Assembly: GCF_001427665.1 (NCBI RefSeq)
Contig: NZ_LMHC01000001.1
Span: 436,780 to 500,779, forward strand
Direction: 5' to 3'
Length of the DNA: 64,000 nt
From: Caulobacter sp. Root655
GTDB lineage: Bacteria > Pseudomonadota > Alphaproteobacteria > Caulobacterales > Caulobacteraceae
Shown: in pieces, positions 53,226 through 61,882 of the stretch
How the letters are laid out: each line of letters opens with the position of its first letter
How positions within the stretch are numbered: position 1 is the first letter of the stretch
Position numbers and translations under genes: made by a program
The notes under the pieces: generated by a model
Databases searched by the model: none
What the model saw: the letters and a program-made list of their open reading frames with translations, nothing else
What the model was told of the DNA's origin: nothing

Positions 53226-55601
53226 ATGCGCGCGTTCCGCACCACCTTGCTCATGACCGCCGTCAGCGGCCTGGCCCTCTCCGCCGGACTGGCCCACGCC
53301 GCCGACTTCGCCCCGGCCGCCGCCGGACCGGCCGACGGACCTTTGGACGGTCAGGTCGAACAGGTCATCGTCACCGCCCAGAAGCGCGAGCAGAAGACCC
53401 TCGACGTGCCCATCGCCCTGACCGCCTATTCGGGCGCGATGCTGGAGAAGTTGGGCATCCAGGAGTTCGAGGAACTGGGCCAGTTCGTGCCGGGCTTCGA
53501 CGTCCAGAACCAGTCGCCGAACAATCCGGGCTTCGTGATGCGCGGCATCACATCGGATTCCGGCGAGGCCACCAACGAGCCGCGGGTGTCGGTCTACCAG
53601 GACGGGGTTTCGGTCTCGAAATCGCGCGGCTCCTACACCGAACTGTTCGACCTGGAGCGGGTCGAGGTGGCCAAGGGACCGCAGTCGACCCTTTACGGTC
53701 GAGGCGCGCTGATCGGCGCCGTCAACATCATCCAGGCCAAGGCCCGGCAGGGCCAGGACTGGAACGCCAAGCTCGAGGCCGGCGACAACGGCTACTGGAT
53801 GGGCGAGGGCATGATCAACATGCCGCTGACCGACAGCCTGGCCGTCCGCCTGTCGGGCCGCGTCAAGCAGCGCGACGGCTATGTGAAGAACCTGCTGGGC
53901 GGCGAGGACTTCAATTCGACCGACACCAAGGCGGTGCGCCTGGCGATCAACTACGCCCCGGGCGACCGCTTCAAGCTGGACGTGATCTACAACTACGAGA
54001 CCGACAATCCGTCGGGCACCTCGTTCAAGTCGCTGACCTATCTGCCGACCAACCCGACCACCGGCGCGGTGATCGGCGACCTGGGTCGCAATTCCGGCGC
54101 GGCGCTGTCGACCGTGGCCGGTTTCGAGAACGACCAGAAGCTGGGCCTGAACCGGCGCCTGTGGAGCCTGACCGGCCTGGCCAGCTACAAGCTCAGCGAC
54201 AGCCTGACCCTCAACTCGATCTCGGCCTATCGCTACTTCACCGGCGAGGAGGTGTTCGATCCGGACGGCTTCTCGCTGCCGCTGTTCACCTTCGCCGAGG
54301 ACGCGCAGGGCAAGTCGGCCAGCCAGGAGTTCCGCCTCAACTACGACGCCGGCGGCAGGATCAGCGCCTTCGGCGGCGTCAGCTATTTCTGGGAAGACGG
54401 CTCGCAGCGCGTGCCGCTGCTGATCAACGAGAAGGTCGGGGCTCTGTTTCTGACCGGGAAGCTGCCCTTCCCCAACGGCTTGCCGCTGCCGACGATCGTC
54501 GCCGTGACTCCGGCCGCCCTGCCGGCCAACCACCTGGAGGAGTCGACCAACTTCGGCAAGACCAAGTCCTACGACCTGTTCGGCGACGTCACCTACCACG
54601 CCACGGACAAGCTCGAACTGGCGGCGGGCGTTCGCTACACCTACGATGACAAGGAAAGCGGCTACGCGGCCTCGATCAACGGCCCGTCGGTGCTGGGCGG
54701 CAGCTCGCCCACCGCGGGGGCGCGCGGTCTGATCGTGCAACCCACGGCCGGCGGCCTGGCCCAGTATCGCGGCTTCACCGACTCTGGCGCGACCTATCGT
54801 CTGGTCGCTCGTTACGCCGCCACCCAGAACATCAACATCTACGGCTCGGTGTCGACCGGCCGTCGTCCCAAGGTGATCTCGGCGGGCGCGCCCTCGGTTC
54901 CCAACGGCGCGGTGAACTTCCGCGAAGTCGCCGCCGAAGAGGTCACCTCCTACGAGGTCGGGGCCAAGGGCGCGCTGCTGGACAATCGCCTGACCCTGGA
55001 AGGCGCGGTCTATCGCTACGACTACAGCAACTTCCAGACCAGCATCCGCAACCCCAGCAATCCCAGCCAGATCATCTCGGCCAACGCCGGCGAGGCCAAG
55101 TCGACCGGCTTCGAGGGGCAGGCCACCTTCCAGGCCACGCCCGAGGCCTCGGTGTTCGCCACCTACGGCTACAGCCACGCCCGGTTCGGCTCGGGCCTGT
55201 TCGAGGGCAACCGCTTCCGCCTATCGCCCGACCATTCGCTGTCGATCGGCGCCAGTCTGTCGAAGACGGCGCTGGGCGGCCGCTTCACCTTCGTGCCGAC
55301 CTATACCTGGCAGTCGGCCCAGTTCTTCGACAACAACAACGACATCCCGGCCCTGCAGACCACCACCGGCGTCATCAAGGACACGGTGCAGAACGAGCGG
55401 CAGAAGGCCTTCGGCCTGGCCAACCTGCGGGCGTCCTACCAGCCTGATGGCGGCACGGTGAAGTATGAGGCCTTCGTGACCAATCTGTTCGACCAGGACT
55501 ATATCAAGGACGCGGGCAACACCGGCGACGCGTTCGGCATCGCCACCTTCATCGCCGGCGAGCCTCGGTTCTTCGGGGTGTCGGTGTCGATCCGGCGGTA
55601 G
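53226..55601 (+). CDS. TonB-dependent receptor upstream of phoD
   Basis: A 791-residue receptor. Signal peptide (MRAFRTTLLMTAVSGLALSAGLAHA), TonB box QVEQVIVTAQKREQKTL, plug (DVPIALTAYSGAMLEKLGI, FVMRGITSDSGEATNEPRVS, ERVEVAKGPQSTLYGRGALIG) and a barrel ending FFGVSVSIRR. The MRGI and GPQSTLYGRG motifs place it with the FecA/FyuA-like receptors rather than the TonB-Xanth-Caul type found elsewhere in the window. It is 156 bases upstream of a PhoD-type phosphatase on the same strand, so a phosphorylated organic substrate is conceivable but not shown. Confidence 0.9.
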   Translation: MRAFRTTLLMTAVSGLALSAGLAHAADFAPAAAGPADGPLDGQVEQVIVTAQKREQKTLDVPIALTAYSGAMLEKLGIQEFEELGQFVPGFDVQNQSPNNPGFVMRGITSDSGEATNEPRVSVYQDGVSVSKSRGSYTELFDLERVEVAKGPQSTLYGRGALIGAVNIIQAKARQGQDWNAKLEAGDNGYWMGEGMINMPLTDSLAVRLSGRVKQRDGYVKNLLGGEDFNSTDTKAVRLAINYAPGDRFKLDVIYNYETDNPSGTSFKSLTYLPTNPTTGAVIGDLGRNSGAALSTVAGFENDQKLGLNRRLWSLTGLASYKLSDSLTLNSISAYRYFTGEEVFDPDGFSLPLFTFAEDAQGKSASQEFRLNYDAGGRISAFGGVSYFWEDGSQRVPLLINEKVGALFLTGKLPFPNGLPLPTIVAVTPAALPANHLEESTNFGKTKSYDLFGDVTYHATDKLELAAGVRYTYDDKESGYAASINGPSVLGGSSPTAGARGLIVQPTAGGLAQYRGFTDSGATYRLVARYAATQNINIYGSVSTGRRPKVISAGAPSVPNGAVNFREVAAEEVTSYEVGAKGALLDNRLTLEGAVYRYDYSNFQTSIRNPSNPSQIISANAGEAKSTGFEGQATFQATPEASVFATYGYSHARFGSGLFEGNRFRLSPDHSLSIGASLSKTALGGRFTFVPTYTWQSAQFFDNNNDIPALQTTTGVIKDTVQNERQKAFGLANLRASYQPDGGTVKYEAFVTNLFDQDYIKDAGNTGDAFGIATFIAGEPRFFGVSVSIRR

Positions 55602-55610
55602 GACTGGACT

Positions 55611-55636
55611 GGGGATGCGCGCACGCGCGTGTCCCC
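55611..55636. repeat. GGGGA/TCCCC palindrome (degenerate GGGGACA family)
   Basis: GGGGATGCGCGCA and CGCGCGTGTCCCC form an imperfect palindrome just after the TonB receptor stop. The ends match the 9761 and 17329 elements except for one arm (GGGGATG instead of GGGGACA). Confidence 0.5.
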
Positions 55637-55680
55637 CGGCGTCCGCGCTTTCCGTCCGTTCCCGTCTTGTATTTGCGCCG

Positions 55681-55698
55681 GCGTCACGCTCCTGTTGT
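55681..55698 (+). promoter_or_regulatory. Possible PhoB box upstream of phoD
   Basis: GCGTCAC-GCTC-CTGTTGT is two 7-mers 11 bp apart, comparable to CTGTCAT-N4-CTGTCAT (4-5 and 5 matches of 7). TAACGC follows 10 bp later as a weak -10. Position and target gene fit PhoB activation, but the match is not strong. Confidence 0.35.
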
Positions 55699-55757
55699 GT
55701 CCCGCCGGTAACGCACCAGAAGACCAAGCCGCGCAGTGGCTCCCTGGGGAGATGACC

Positions 55758-57479
55758 ATGACCATCGATCGACGCAGGGCCCTGGCCCTTTTCGGCCTGG
55801 GCGGCGTCGGCGCGGCGGGCCAGGCCATGGCCGCCTCGCCCAAGGGGTTGCACGCCGGACCGGCGACCTTCGAGCACGGCGTGGCCTCGGGCGACCCGTT
55901 GCAGGACCGGGTGATCCTGTGGACCCGGGTCACCGCGCCGGGCGCCAAGGCGTCGGTCGGCGTGCGCTGGGACGTGGCGACCGACGCGGCCTTCAAGACC
56001 ATCGTCAAACAGGGCCGCGCCACCGCCGACGCCGCCCGCGACCACACGGTCAAGGTCGACGTCGTCGGCCTGAAACCGGCCACGGACTATTTCTACCGCT
56101 TCCGCCAGACCGTGAACGGCAAGCCGACGGGAAAGCCGATCACCGGCCGCACCCGCACCCTCCCGGTCGGCCCGACGAAGGACGCCGTGCTGGCTGTGGT
56201 GTCCTGCGCCCTCTATCCGGCCGGCTATTTCAACGCCTATGACGCCATCGCCAGGCTGCCGCGCGTCGACGCGGTGCTGCACCTGGGCGACTATATCTAC
56301 GAGTACGGCGCGGCGGCCGACGACTACGGCATGGCCTCGCCGACCGCCAAGACCCGCCTCCCCGATCCGCCGCGTGAGATCCTCAGCCTGGCCGACTACC
56401 GCCGCCGTCACGCCCAATACAAGACCGACCCCGCCCTGCAGGCGGCCCACGCCCGCGCGCCGTGGATCGTGGTCTGGGACGACCACGAGACCGCCGACAA
56501 CAGCTGGATCGGCGGGGCCGAGAACCATCAGCCCGGCTCCGGGCCAAAGGGGGAGGGCGACTGGGCCACGCGCAAGGCCGCGGCCCTGAAGGCCTATTAC
56601 GAGTGGATGCCGATCCGCGAGGTCGCGCCCGGCGCCCTGCCGGAAGCCGCCTGGCGGCGCTTCCAGTTCGGCGACGTCGCCACCCTGATGATGACCGAGA
56701 CCCGGCTGACCGCCCGCACCCACCAGCTGGACTACGGCCGCGACCTGGCGGGCAAGGACGGCAAGCCCGACGTCGCCGCCTTCCGCGCCAGGCTGAACGA
56801 CCCGACCCACCGGATGATGGGCGAGGGCCAGGAGCAGTGGCTGGCCCGCGAGATCGACGCCTCGGTCAAGGGCGGCGTGGCCTGGCAGGTGCTGGGCAAC
56901 CAGGTGGTGATGGCGCGGGTCGCCAGCCCCGACCTCAAGGCGACCATGGGCCCCGAGGCCTACGGCGCGATGCTGACCAAGCTGCCGGACTATGTCGCCA
57001 AAGCGGTCGAGCAGGGCCGGTCGCTGTCGGCGCTAGACGTTCCCGGCAACCTCGACGCCTGGGACGGCTATCCGGCCGACCGGGCGCGGGTCTACGACAT
57101 CTTCAAGGCCGGCAAGGCCCGGCCGATCGTGCTGGCCGGCGACAGCCACGCCTTCTGGGCCAACGAGCTGTGGGACGACGCGGGGACCAGCCGCGTGGCG
57201 GCCGAGTTCGGCGTCACCTCGGTGACCTCGCCCGGCTATAGCGACTACCTGCCGGGCGCGCCTATCAGCGCGGCCTATGTCGCCCGCAACAAGGAAGTGA
57301 AGTTCACCGACCAGGGCGCCAAGGGCTTCCTGCTGCTGACCCTCGAGCACGGCCGGGCGACGGGCGAGCTGATCGCCGTGTCGACCATCCTGGCCCCCAC
57401 CTATGACACCCGGGTGCTCAAGCGGTTCGTGGTGACACCGGGCGACGGCGGCGGGGTCAAGGCGTTGGCGGAAGCTTGA
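55758..57479 (+). CDS. phoD: PhoD-type alkaline phosphatase, Tat-exported
   Basis: A 573-residue metallophosphatase of the PhoD family, hydrolysing phosphomono- and diesters outside the cytoplasm. The twin-arginine signal is MTIDRRRALALFGLGGVG. The Ig-like N-domain with FEHGVASGDPLQDRVILWTRV is followed by the catalytic domain: VVSCALYP, HLGDYIYEYG, VVWDDHETADNSW, VLGNQVVMA, DAWDGYPADR and VLAGDSHAFWANEL, all PhoD metal and active-site regions. ATG 55758 is chosen over 55752 because GGGGAG sits seven bases before it. A possible Pho box and a TonB receptor lie upstream. Confidence 0.92.
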   Translation: MTIDRRRALALFGLGGVGAAGQAMAASPKGLHAGPATFEHGVASGDPLQDRVILWTRVTAPGAKASVGVRWDVATDAAFKTIVKQGRATADAARDHTVKVDVVGLKPATDYFYRFRQTVNGKPTGKPITGRTRTLPVGPTKDAVLAVVSCALYPAGYFNAYDAIARLPRVDAVLHLGDYIYEYGAAADDYGMASPTAKTRLPDPPREILSLADYRRRHAQYKTDPALQAAHARAPWIVVWDDHETADNSWIGGAENHQPGSGPKGEGDWATRKAAALKAYYEWMPIREVAPGALPEAAWRRFQFGDVATLMMTETRLTARTHQLDYGRDLAGKDGKPDVAAFRARLNDPTHRMMGEGQEQWLAREIDASVKGGVAWQVLGNQVVMARVASPDLKATMGPEAYGAMLTKLPDYVAKAVEQGRSLSALDVPGNLDAWDGYPADRARVYDIFKAGKARPIVLAGDSHAFWANELWDDAGTSRVAAEFGVTSVTSPGYSDYLPGAPISAAYVARNKEVKFTDQGAKGFLLLTLEHGRATGELIAVSTILAPTYDTRVLKRFVVTPGDGGGVKALAEA

Positions 57480-57493
57480 GGGCTAAAGCCGGG

Positions 57494-57533
57494 TGTCATC
57501 CCGGACAGCCTCTGCGAGGCTTCCGGGATGACA
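57494..57533. repeat. Inverted repeat, TGTCATCCCGG family (short copy)
   Basis: Arms TGTCATCCCGGA (57494-57505) and TCCGGGATGACA (57522-57533) around 16 bp with GCCTCTGCGAGGC. It is a compact hairpin between the convergent phoD and O-methyltransferase genes, and probably works as a terminator for both. Confidence 0.75.
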
Positions 57534-57561
57534 ACATGAAGATGGACTTCAACCGCGGCCC

Positions 57562-58227
57562 TCAGCCGATCCGCATGGACAGCTCGACGTCCTCGGCGAA
57601 CGGCGTGGACAGGTAGCCTTCCGCCGGCGAGCGGACGCGCGCCAGGTATTCGGGGCTGTAGTCGGCGTTGTCGGCGACGATCAGGGCGCCCGGCCGCAGG
57701 CGGCTTTCCACCAGGCCCAGGATCTCGGGATACAGCGCCTTGGCGCCGTCCAGCAGCAGCAGGTCGATCGTCTCGGGAAGATCGACGGCCAGGGTCTCCA
57801 GGGCGTCGCCTTGGCGGATCTCGACCAGGTCGATCAGGCCGCCGGCCGTCAGGTTGCCCCGGGCCCGCTCCACCTTGGACGGCTCGAACTCGCTGGTGAT
57901 CAGCACGCCGCCGCCGTTGTCGCGCAGGGCCGCGGCCAGGTAGAGGGTCGAGACGCCGAACGAGGTCCCGAACTCGACAATCGTCCGGGCGCCGCAGCCG
58001 CGGGCCAGCATGTAGAGCAGCAGGCCCGTCTCTCGCGAGACGGCCAGCGGGAAGTCCTTCATCTGGCTGTAGAAGTCGAGATAGTCGGTCTTGCTCTGCA
58101 TCAGGCGCCGATGCTGTTCGACCGACAGGGCCGCCGCCAGGGGACTGTTCATCGGCGAGGCGGCGTCGGCCTCCTCGAACAGACGATCCAGCAGGGGCGC
58201 CACCGGGGCGGTGGTCAGGGTGTTCAT
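57562..58227 (-). CDS. Class I SAM-dependent O-methyltransferase
   Basis: A 221-residue protein of the CCoAOMT-like O-methyltransferase family. The SAM-binding motif I is TIVEFGTSFGVSTLYLAAAL, the acidic residue after strand 2 is in LITSEFEP, and the metal/substrate region is DLLLLDGAKALYPEIL and LIVADNADYSPEYL. The family methylates catechol-like or other hydroxyl groups. It is divergent from a TetR regulator, across a gap with an inverted repeat, so it is probably the regulated target. The substrate is unknown. Confidence 0.85.
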   Translation of the reverse strand: MNTLTTAPVAPLLDRLFEEADAASPMNSPLAAALSVEQHRRLMQSKTDYLDFYSQMKDFPLAVSRETGLLLYMLARGCGARTIVEFGTSFGVSTLYLAAALRDNGGGVLITSEFEPSKVERARGNLTAGGLIDLVEIRQGDALETLAVDLPETIDLLLLDGAKALYPEILGLVESRLRPGALIVADNADYSPEYLARVRSPAEGYLSTPFAEDVELSMRIG

Positions 58228-58273
58228 GGGAAATTCCGGTCTGAAAGGCGCGTCCTTGCGCCGCCTCGAAAAA

Positions 58274-58304
58274 TGCGACTAATTCGTCAGATTGACTATT
58301 CGCA
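58274..58304. promoter_or_regulatory. Candidate TetR operator in the divergent promoter
   Basis: TGCGACTA (58274-58281) and TATTCGCA (58297-58304) form an imperfect inverted pair, 15 bp apart, centred between the O-methyltransferase and TetR starts. TetR regulators often repress themselves and a divergent gene through such a site. Confidence 0.4.
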
Positions 58305-58319
58305 TCGCCCCAGGCCCCG

Positions 58320-58952
58320 ATGACCGAACGCCCAAGCCCCCGGATTTCCTCGCGAAAACAGCCTCGCCAGGCTCGCTCGACCGAACTCGTTTCCGCCATT
58401 CTGGAGGCCGCTGTTCAGGTTTTGGCCAAGGAGGGCGCGGGGCGCTTCACCACGGCGCGGGTCGCCGAGAAGGCCGGGGTCAGCGTCGGGTCGGTCTATC
58501 AGTACTTCCCGAACAAGGCCGCGATCCTGTTCCGGCTGCAGAGCGACGAATGGCGCCAGACCACCCATCTGCTGCGCGCCATCCTCGAGGACGTCGAGCG
58601 CCCGCCGTTCGAGCGGTTGCGCACCCTGGTCCACGCCTTCATCCGCTCCGAATGCGAGGAAGCCGAAATGCGCGTGGCGCTCAACGACGCCGCTCCGCTC
58701 TATCGCGACGCGCCCGAGGCCCAGGACGCCAAGGCGGCGGGCGCCGACATCGTCCAGGGCTTCCTGCGCGAGGTGCTGCCCGAAACCCCGGAGACCCTGC
58801 GGATTCTGGCCGGCGACCTGATCAAGGCCACGCTCAGCCAGGTGGGCAAGGCGTTCTCGGAGACGCCGAGAACCGAGGCCGAGATCGCGGCCTACAGCGA
58901 CGCCATGGCCGACATGTTCCAGGCCTACTTGCGAAGCCTCCAGCGACCCTAG
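58320..58952 (+). CDS. TetR family transcriptional regulator
   Basis: A 210-residue regulator. A basic N-terminus (RISSRKQPRQARSTELVSAI) leads into the HTH (ARVAEKAGVSVGSVYQYFPNKAAILF). The C-terminal ligand domain is of the RutR/TetR_C type (QSDEWRQTTHLLRAIL, ALNDAAPLYRD). It is divergent from the O-methyltransferase. Its TAG stop shares the palindrome CTAG with the stop of the convergent LysE gene, so the two reading frames end on top of each other. Confidence 0.9.
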   Translation: MTERPSPRISSRKQPRQARSTELVSAILEAAVQVLAKEGAGRFTTARVAEKAGVSVGSVYQYFPNKAAILFRLQSDEWRQTTHLLRAILEDVERPPFERLRTLVHAFIRSECEEAEMRVALNDAAPLYRDAPEAQDAKAAGADIVQGFLREVLPETPETLRILAGDLIKATLSQVGKAFSETPRTEAEIAAYSDAMADMFQAYLRSLQRP

Positions 58953-59578
58953 CGCCGTTCCAGGGCGATCCGCACGCCGAACGCCACGAACACCCCGCCG
59001 GTCACCCGGTCCAGCCACTTGACCACGCCGGGCTTGCGCAAAGCCTTGGCGATCGGGGCGGTGGCCAGGATCAGGCCGCCGGCCCAGGCCAGGCCCATGA
59101 CCACGTGGATCGAAGCCAGCAGCAGGCCGAAGGCGGCCGGGCTGGCGCCGGTCGGGACGAACTGCGGCAGGAACGACACGTAGAACACCCCGACCTTGGG
59201 GTTCAGCAGGTTGTTCCAGAAGCCCTTGGCCAGGGCCGCGCCGAGGCCGCCGGCCGGCGACGCCCCATCGGCCCCGGTGTCGAAGCTGGCGCGCGGCCTG
59301 CGCAGCAGATTGATCCCCAGCCAGACCAGATAGGCGGCGCCCGCCCATTTCAGCGCGGTATAGGCGGCGTGCGAGGCGACCAGCAGCGCTCCGGCCCCGA
59401 ACGCCGCCGCCGCGCCCCAGGCCAGGCAGCCCAGGCCGATCCCCACGGCGACCGCCGTCGCCCGCCGCCAGCCCTCGGCGGCGGCCGTGCGTAGCACCAG
59501 GGCGGTGTCGAGGCCCGGGGTGATGGTCAGCAGGCCGGCGGCGAGGCTGAAGGCGATCAGGGCCTGGGCGGTGGTCAT
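58949..59578 (-). CDS. LysE/RhtB family exporter
   Basis: A 209-residue inner-membrane exporter with about six hydrophobic helices. Family motifs visible: TPGLDTALVLRTAAAEGWRRA (signature G-x-x-x(5)-A-G region), GAAYLVWLGINLLR and GFWNNLLNPKVGVFYVSFLPQF. Members export amino acids (lysine, homoserine lactone, threonine). MTTAQALIAFS at 59578 is the start; the longer ORF to 59827 is unsupported. It is convergent with the TetR gene, with a four-base overlap at CTAG. Confidence 0.9.
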   Translation of the reverse strand: MTTAQALIAFSLAAGLLTITPGLDTALVLRTAAAEGWRRATAVAVGIGLGCLAWGAAAAFGAGALLVASHAAYTALKWAGAAYLVWLGINLLRRPRASFDTGADGASPAGGLGAALAKGFWNNLLNPKVGVFYVSFLPQFVPTGASPAAFGLLLASIHVVMGLAWAGGLILATAPIAKALRKPGVVKWLDRVTGGVFVAFGVRIALERR

Positions 59579-59609
59579 CGGATCGCGCCTCGAAGGGTGA
59601 GGGAGTGGG

Positions 59610-59921
59610 TCACCAATCCGTGGGGCCAGGGGCCAGGAGGCTGACATAAACAGCGGCTGCGATAAGAGCCAACAGGAAGCATGCCCTGGCTCGCATCGTG
59701 GCGCGGGTGATCCGCGGGTCGGCGATCTTGCGATGACAGGCGGTGAACAACCAACCTGCCGTTGAAGGCAAATGCAGGCGTTGGGCGGGCAGATACTCAA
59801 GCGGCGTGCCGCGCAACTGAAGTTCATCGAAGCGGCCCTGCAGCCAGAAGGCGTTGGCCAGCAAGCCCACGGCGCCGCCCAGCCCGAACCCGACGCTGGC
59901 CAGGAAGAGCAGTATGGTCAT
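59610..59921 (-). CDS. Small membrane protein, function unknown
   Basis: A 103-residue protein with two predicted membrane segments, one at each end (MTILLFLASVGFGLGGAVGLL and RACFLLALIAAAVYVSLL), and a polar centre rich in charged and proline residues (RGTPLEYLPAQRLHLPS). GGAGGAG is nine bases upstream of the ATG, supporting translation. No family recognised. It lies between hisI and the LysE exporter, all on the minus strand. Confidence 0.6.
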   Translation of the reverse strand: MTILLFLASVGFGLGGAVGLLANAFWLQGRFDELQLRGTPLEYLPAQRLHLPSTAGWLFTACHRKIADPRITRATMRARACFLLALIAAAVYVSLLAPGPTDW

Positions 59922-60002
59922 CTGGCGATCTCCTCCCTTTCTGCAAATCGCTTCGGCGCCCGCTGGACACCGACCATTCAGCCTGGCGCGATGAAGGAAG
60001 CC

Positions 60003-60407
60003 CTACGCCTCGCGCTCCACCAAGGCGCCATTCTCCCACACCCGGTAGAAGCACGAACGGAAGCCCACGTGGCAGGCGCCCCCGTCGCCTTGCGGGCGGA
60101 CCTTGATCAGCACGGCGTCCTGGTCGCAGTCGATGCGCAGCTCGGTGACGACCTGCAGCTGGCCGCTGGTCTCGCCCTTCTTCCAGAGGCTGTCGCGAGA
60201 ACGGCTGAAATAGTGGGCGATCCCGGTGTCGAGGGTCAGCTTCAGGGCTTCATCGTTCATCCAGGCGAACATCAGGATCTCGCCGGTGTCGGCGTGCTGG
60301 GCGATGGCGGCGACCAGGCCGTTGGCGTCGAAGCGCGGGGCGATCGCGGCGCCGCGCTCCAGCGCGGTGGTGTCGGGGGCGGGGGGGAAGAGCGGGGAGG
60401 CGGTCAT
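60003..60407 (-). CDS. hisI: Phosphoribosyl-AMP cyclohydrolase
   Basis: A 134-residue zinc enzyme catalysing the third step of histidine synthesis, opening the adenine ring of phosphoribosyl-AMP. Motifs: [47 protein letters not shown] and [14 protein letters not shown], whose cysteines bind zinc. It is a monofunctional HisI (no HisE part), as in most alphaproteobacteria. The rest of the his pathway is not in the window. Confidence 0.95.
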   Translation of the reverse strand: MTASPLFPPAPDTTALERGAAIAPRFDANGLVAAIAQHADTGEILMFAWMNDEALKLTLDTGIAHYFSRSRDSLWKKGETSGQLQVVTELRIDCDQDAVLIKVRPQGDGGACHVGFRSCFYRVWENGALVEREA

Positions 60408-60446
60408 GGTGCGACATATGGCGCCGGCGCCCCCGTCCAGGCTAGG

Positions 60447-61331
60447 GTCAAAGACTGGATCAAGGGCCGGGTCGCGGACCTGGACGGCCGGACGCGGCCC
60501 TGGGCGGAGCGCTCGCGATTCAACGGCTGGGTCTACGAGTTCCTGCTGTTTGGCCTCAAGCAGGCCTGGGCCTGCCTGTTCGGCGGGCTGATGCTGGCCC
60601 TGATCGTCGGAACGTTCCTGCTGTGGCCGAGGGGGGCGCCGTTAGCCCGTTACGATTTCCTGGTGGTCGCCGCGCTCGCCATCCAGGTCGCCCTGCTGGC
60701 CCTGAAGCTGGAGCGCTGGGACGAGGCCGTGGTGATCCTGGTCTTCCACGTCGTCGGCACGGTGATGGAGGTGTTCAAGACCGCCCACGGCTCGTGGATC
60801 TATCCCGAGCCCAGCCTGTTGCGGATCGGCGGCGTGCCGCTGTTTTCCGGTTTCATGTACGCCTGCATCGGCAGCTATATCGCCCGGATCTGGCGGCTGA
60901 TGGACTTTCGGTTCGTGGGCTATCCGCCGATCTGGACCACCTGGGTCCTGGCGATCCTGGCCTATCTGAACTTCTTCACCCATCACTACGGGCCCGACAT
61001 CCGGATCGGCCTGTTCGCGGCCTCGGTGGTGCTGTTCGGCCGGACCTGGGTGGTGTTCACACCCGACCGGACGCCGCGCCGCATGCCGCTGCTGCTGGGC
61101 TTCGTCCTGGTGGCGCTGTTCATCTGGTTCGCCGAGAACCTCGGCACCCTGGCCGGCGCCTGGGCCTATCCCAGCCAGAGGGACGGCTGGCGCATGGTGT
61201 CGATCGGCAAGCTGGGCGCCTGGTACCTGCTGATGCTGCTCAGCTACGTGCTGGTCACGGCGGTGCACAAACCAAGTCCTCCCCCCGTGGGGGAGGTGTC
61301 GGCGCAGCCGACGGAGGGGGGCGTTTGCTGA
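60447..61331 (+). CDS. DUF817 membrane protein; start uncertain
   Basis: A roughly 294-residue inner-membrane protein with eight or so hydrophobic helices. [38 protein letters not shown] and [19 protein letters not shown] are typical of the DUF817 family of unknown function. No ATG, GTG or TTG lies in frame between the divergent hisI gene and the conserved N-terminus: the frame here begins with GTC AAA GAC, so the start given is a guess and may be a rare codon or a base error. The last 20 or so codons (after VTAVHK) are provided by the downstream repeat, giving an unusual Pro/Val-rich tail ending in Cys. Confidence 0.75.
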   Translation, partial: VKDWIKGRVADLDGRTRPWAERSRFNGWVYEFLLFGLKQAWACLFGGLMLALIVGTFLLWPRGAPLARYDFLVVAALAIQVALLALKLERWDEAVVILVFHVVGTVMEVFKTAHGSWIYPEPSLLRIGGVPLFSGFMYACIGSYIARIWRLMDFRFVGYPPIWTTWVLAILAYLNFFTHHYGPDIRIGLFAASVVLFGRTWVVFTPDRTPRRMPLLLGFVLVALFIWFAENLGTLAGAWAYPSQRDGWRMVSIGKLGAWYLLMLLSYVLVTAVHKPSPPPVGEVSAQPTEGGVC

Positions 61332-61388
61332 TGTGGGTCGACTCCCCCCACCGGCGCCTTCGCGCCGCCTCCCCCACGGGGGGAGGAA
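61275..61388. repeat. Paired hairpin repeat, CCTCCCCC family (copy 2)
   Basis: This is a second copy of the 11891-12029 element. It begins AGTCCTCCCCCC, has GGGGGAGGTGTCGGCGCAGC then CGACGG, GGTCGACTCCCCCCACCGG, and CGCGCCGCCTCCCCCACGGG before GGGAGGAAC. Its left part is inside the DUF817 reading frame; its right end stops 17 bp before the antitoxin gene stop. Confidence 0.85.
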
Positions 61389-61404
61389 CGTTGTCCGTCC
61401 CGTG

Positions 61405-61683
61405 TCACCATTCCAGCTTGGCGTCGGTCTCAGTGGAAAGTGGCGCTTCGAGCCACTCGCGTTCTTCCTCGGTCAGGCCCGCCTCGGCCATGGCCCTGGC
61501 TTCCTCGGCCCAACCCTCGCGGGGATGCTTTCTCGGCGCGGCACCGACCGCAACGATGACGATGCGGCCGTCTTCCAAGGTCACGTCCACGGCGTCGCCG
61601 GTCTCCGCGCCTATGCTGGCGAGGAAGGGCTTGGGAAGCACGACGCCGGCCGAACTGCCGATCTTGCGCAGCGAGGTTTGCAT
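61405..61683 (-). CDS. AbrB/MazE-type antitoxin, apparently without a toxin
   Basis: A 92-residue protein. The N-terminal swapped-hairpin AbrB domain (MQTSLRKIGSSAGVVLPKPF, VDVTLEDGRIVIVAVG) binds DNA. The C-terminal part (about 50-92; GWAEEARAMAEAGLTEEERE, ending DAKLEW) is the acidic tail that in MazE/PemI neutralises the partner toxin, and the ending is typical of pairs in which the toxin gene overlaps it. Downstream on the same strand there is no MazF/PemK gene, only the intergenic repeat and the 3' end of DUF817, so the toxin seems lost. Confidence 0.85.
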   Translation of the reverse strand: MQTSLRKIGSSAGVVLPKPFLASIGAETGDAVDVTLEDGRIVIVAVGAAPRKHPREGWAEEARAMAEAGLTEEEREWLEAPLSTETDAKLEW

Positions 61684-61882
61684 GACGCCGTCTCCGTTGG
61701 ACCAGAGTTATACCGTCTGGGCCATAGATCTGCCAGATCGCTCACAGAAGATCGTGAAGCGGAGCAGCCGTAGATTGGGCGCTTGTGGATCCGAGCAGGA
61801 CGTCCTGACCGCCGGCTCGATAGCGAAGCTCCACCACCTGTTGAAGGCGGCCTACAAATGTCGCTGCTCGCATGATCGTCCC

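Noticed and set aside
61684..61882. Possible gene or IS remnant between the antitoxin and ubiD
   Set aside because: Short open frames on both strands give no recognisable domain, and no inverted or direct repeats bound the stretch.
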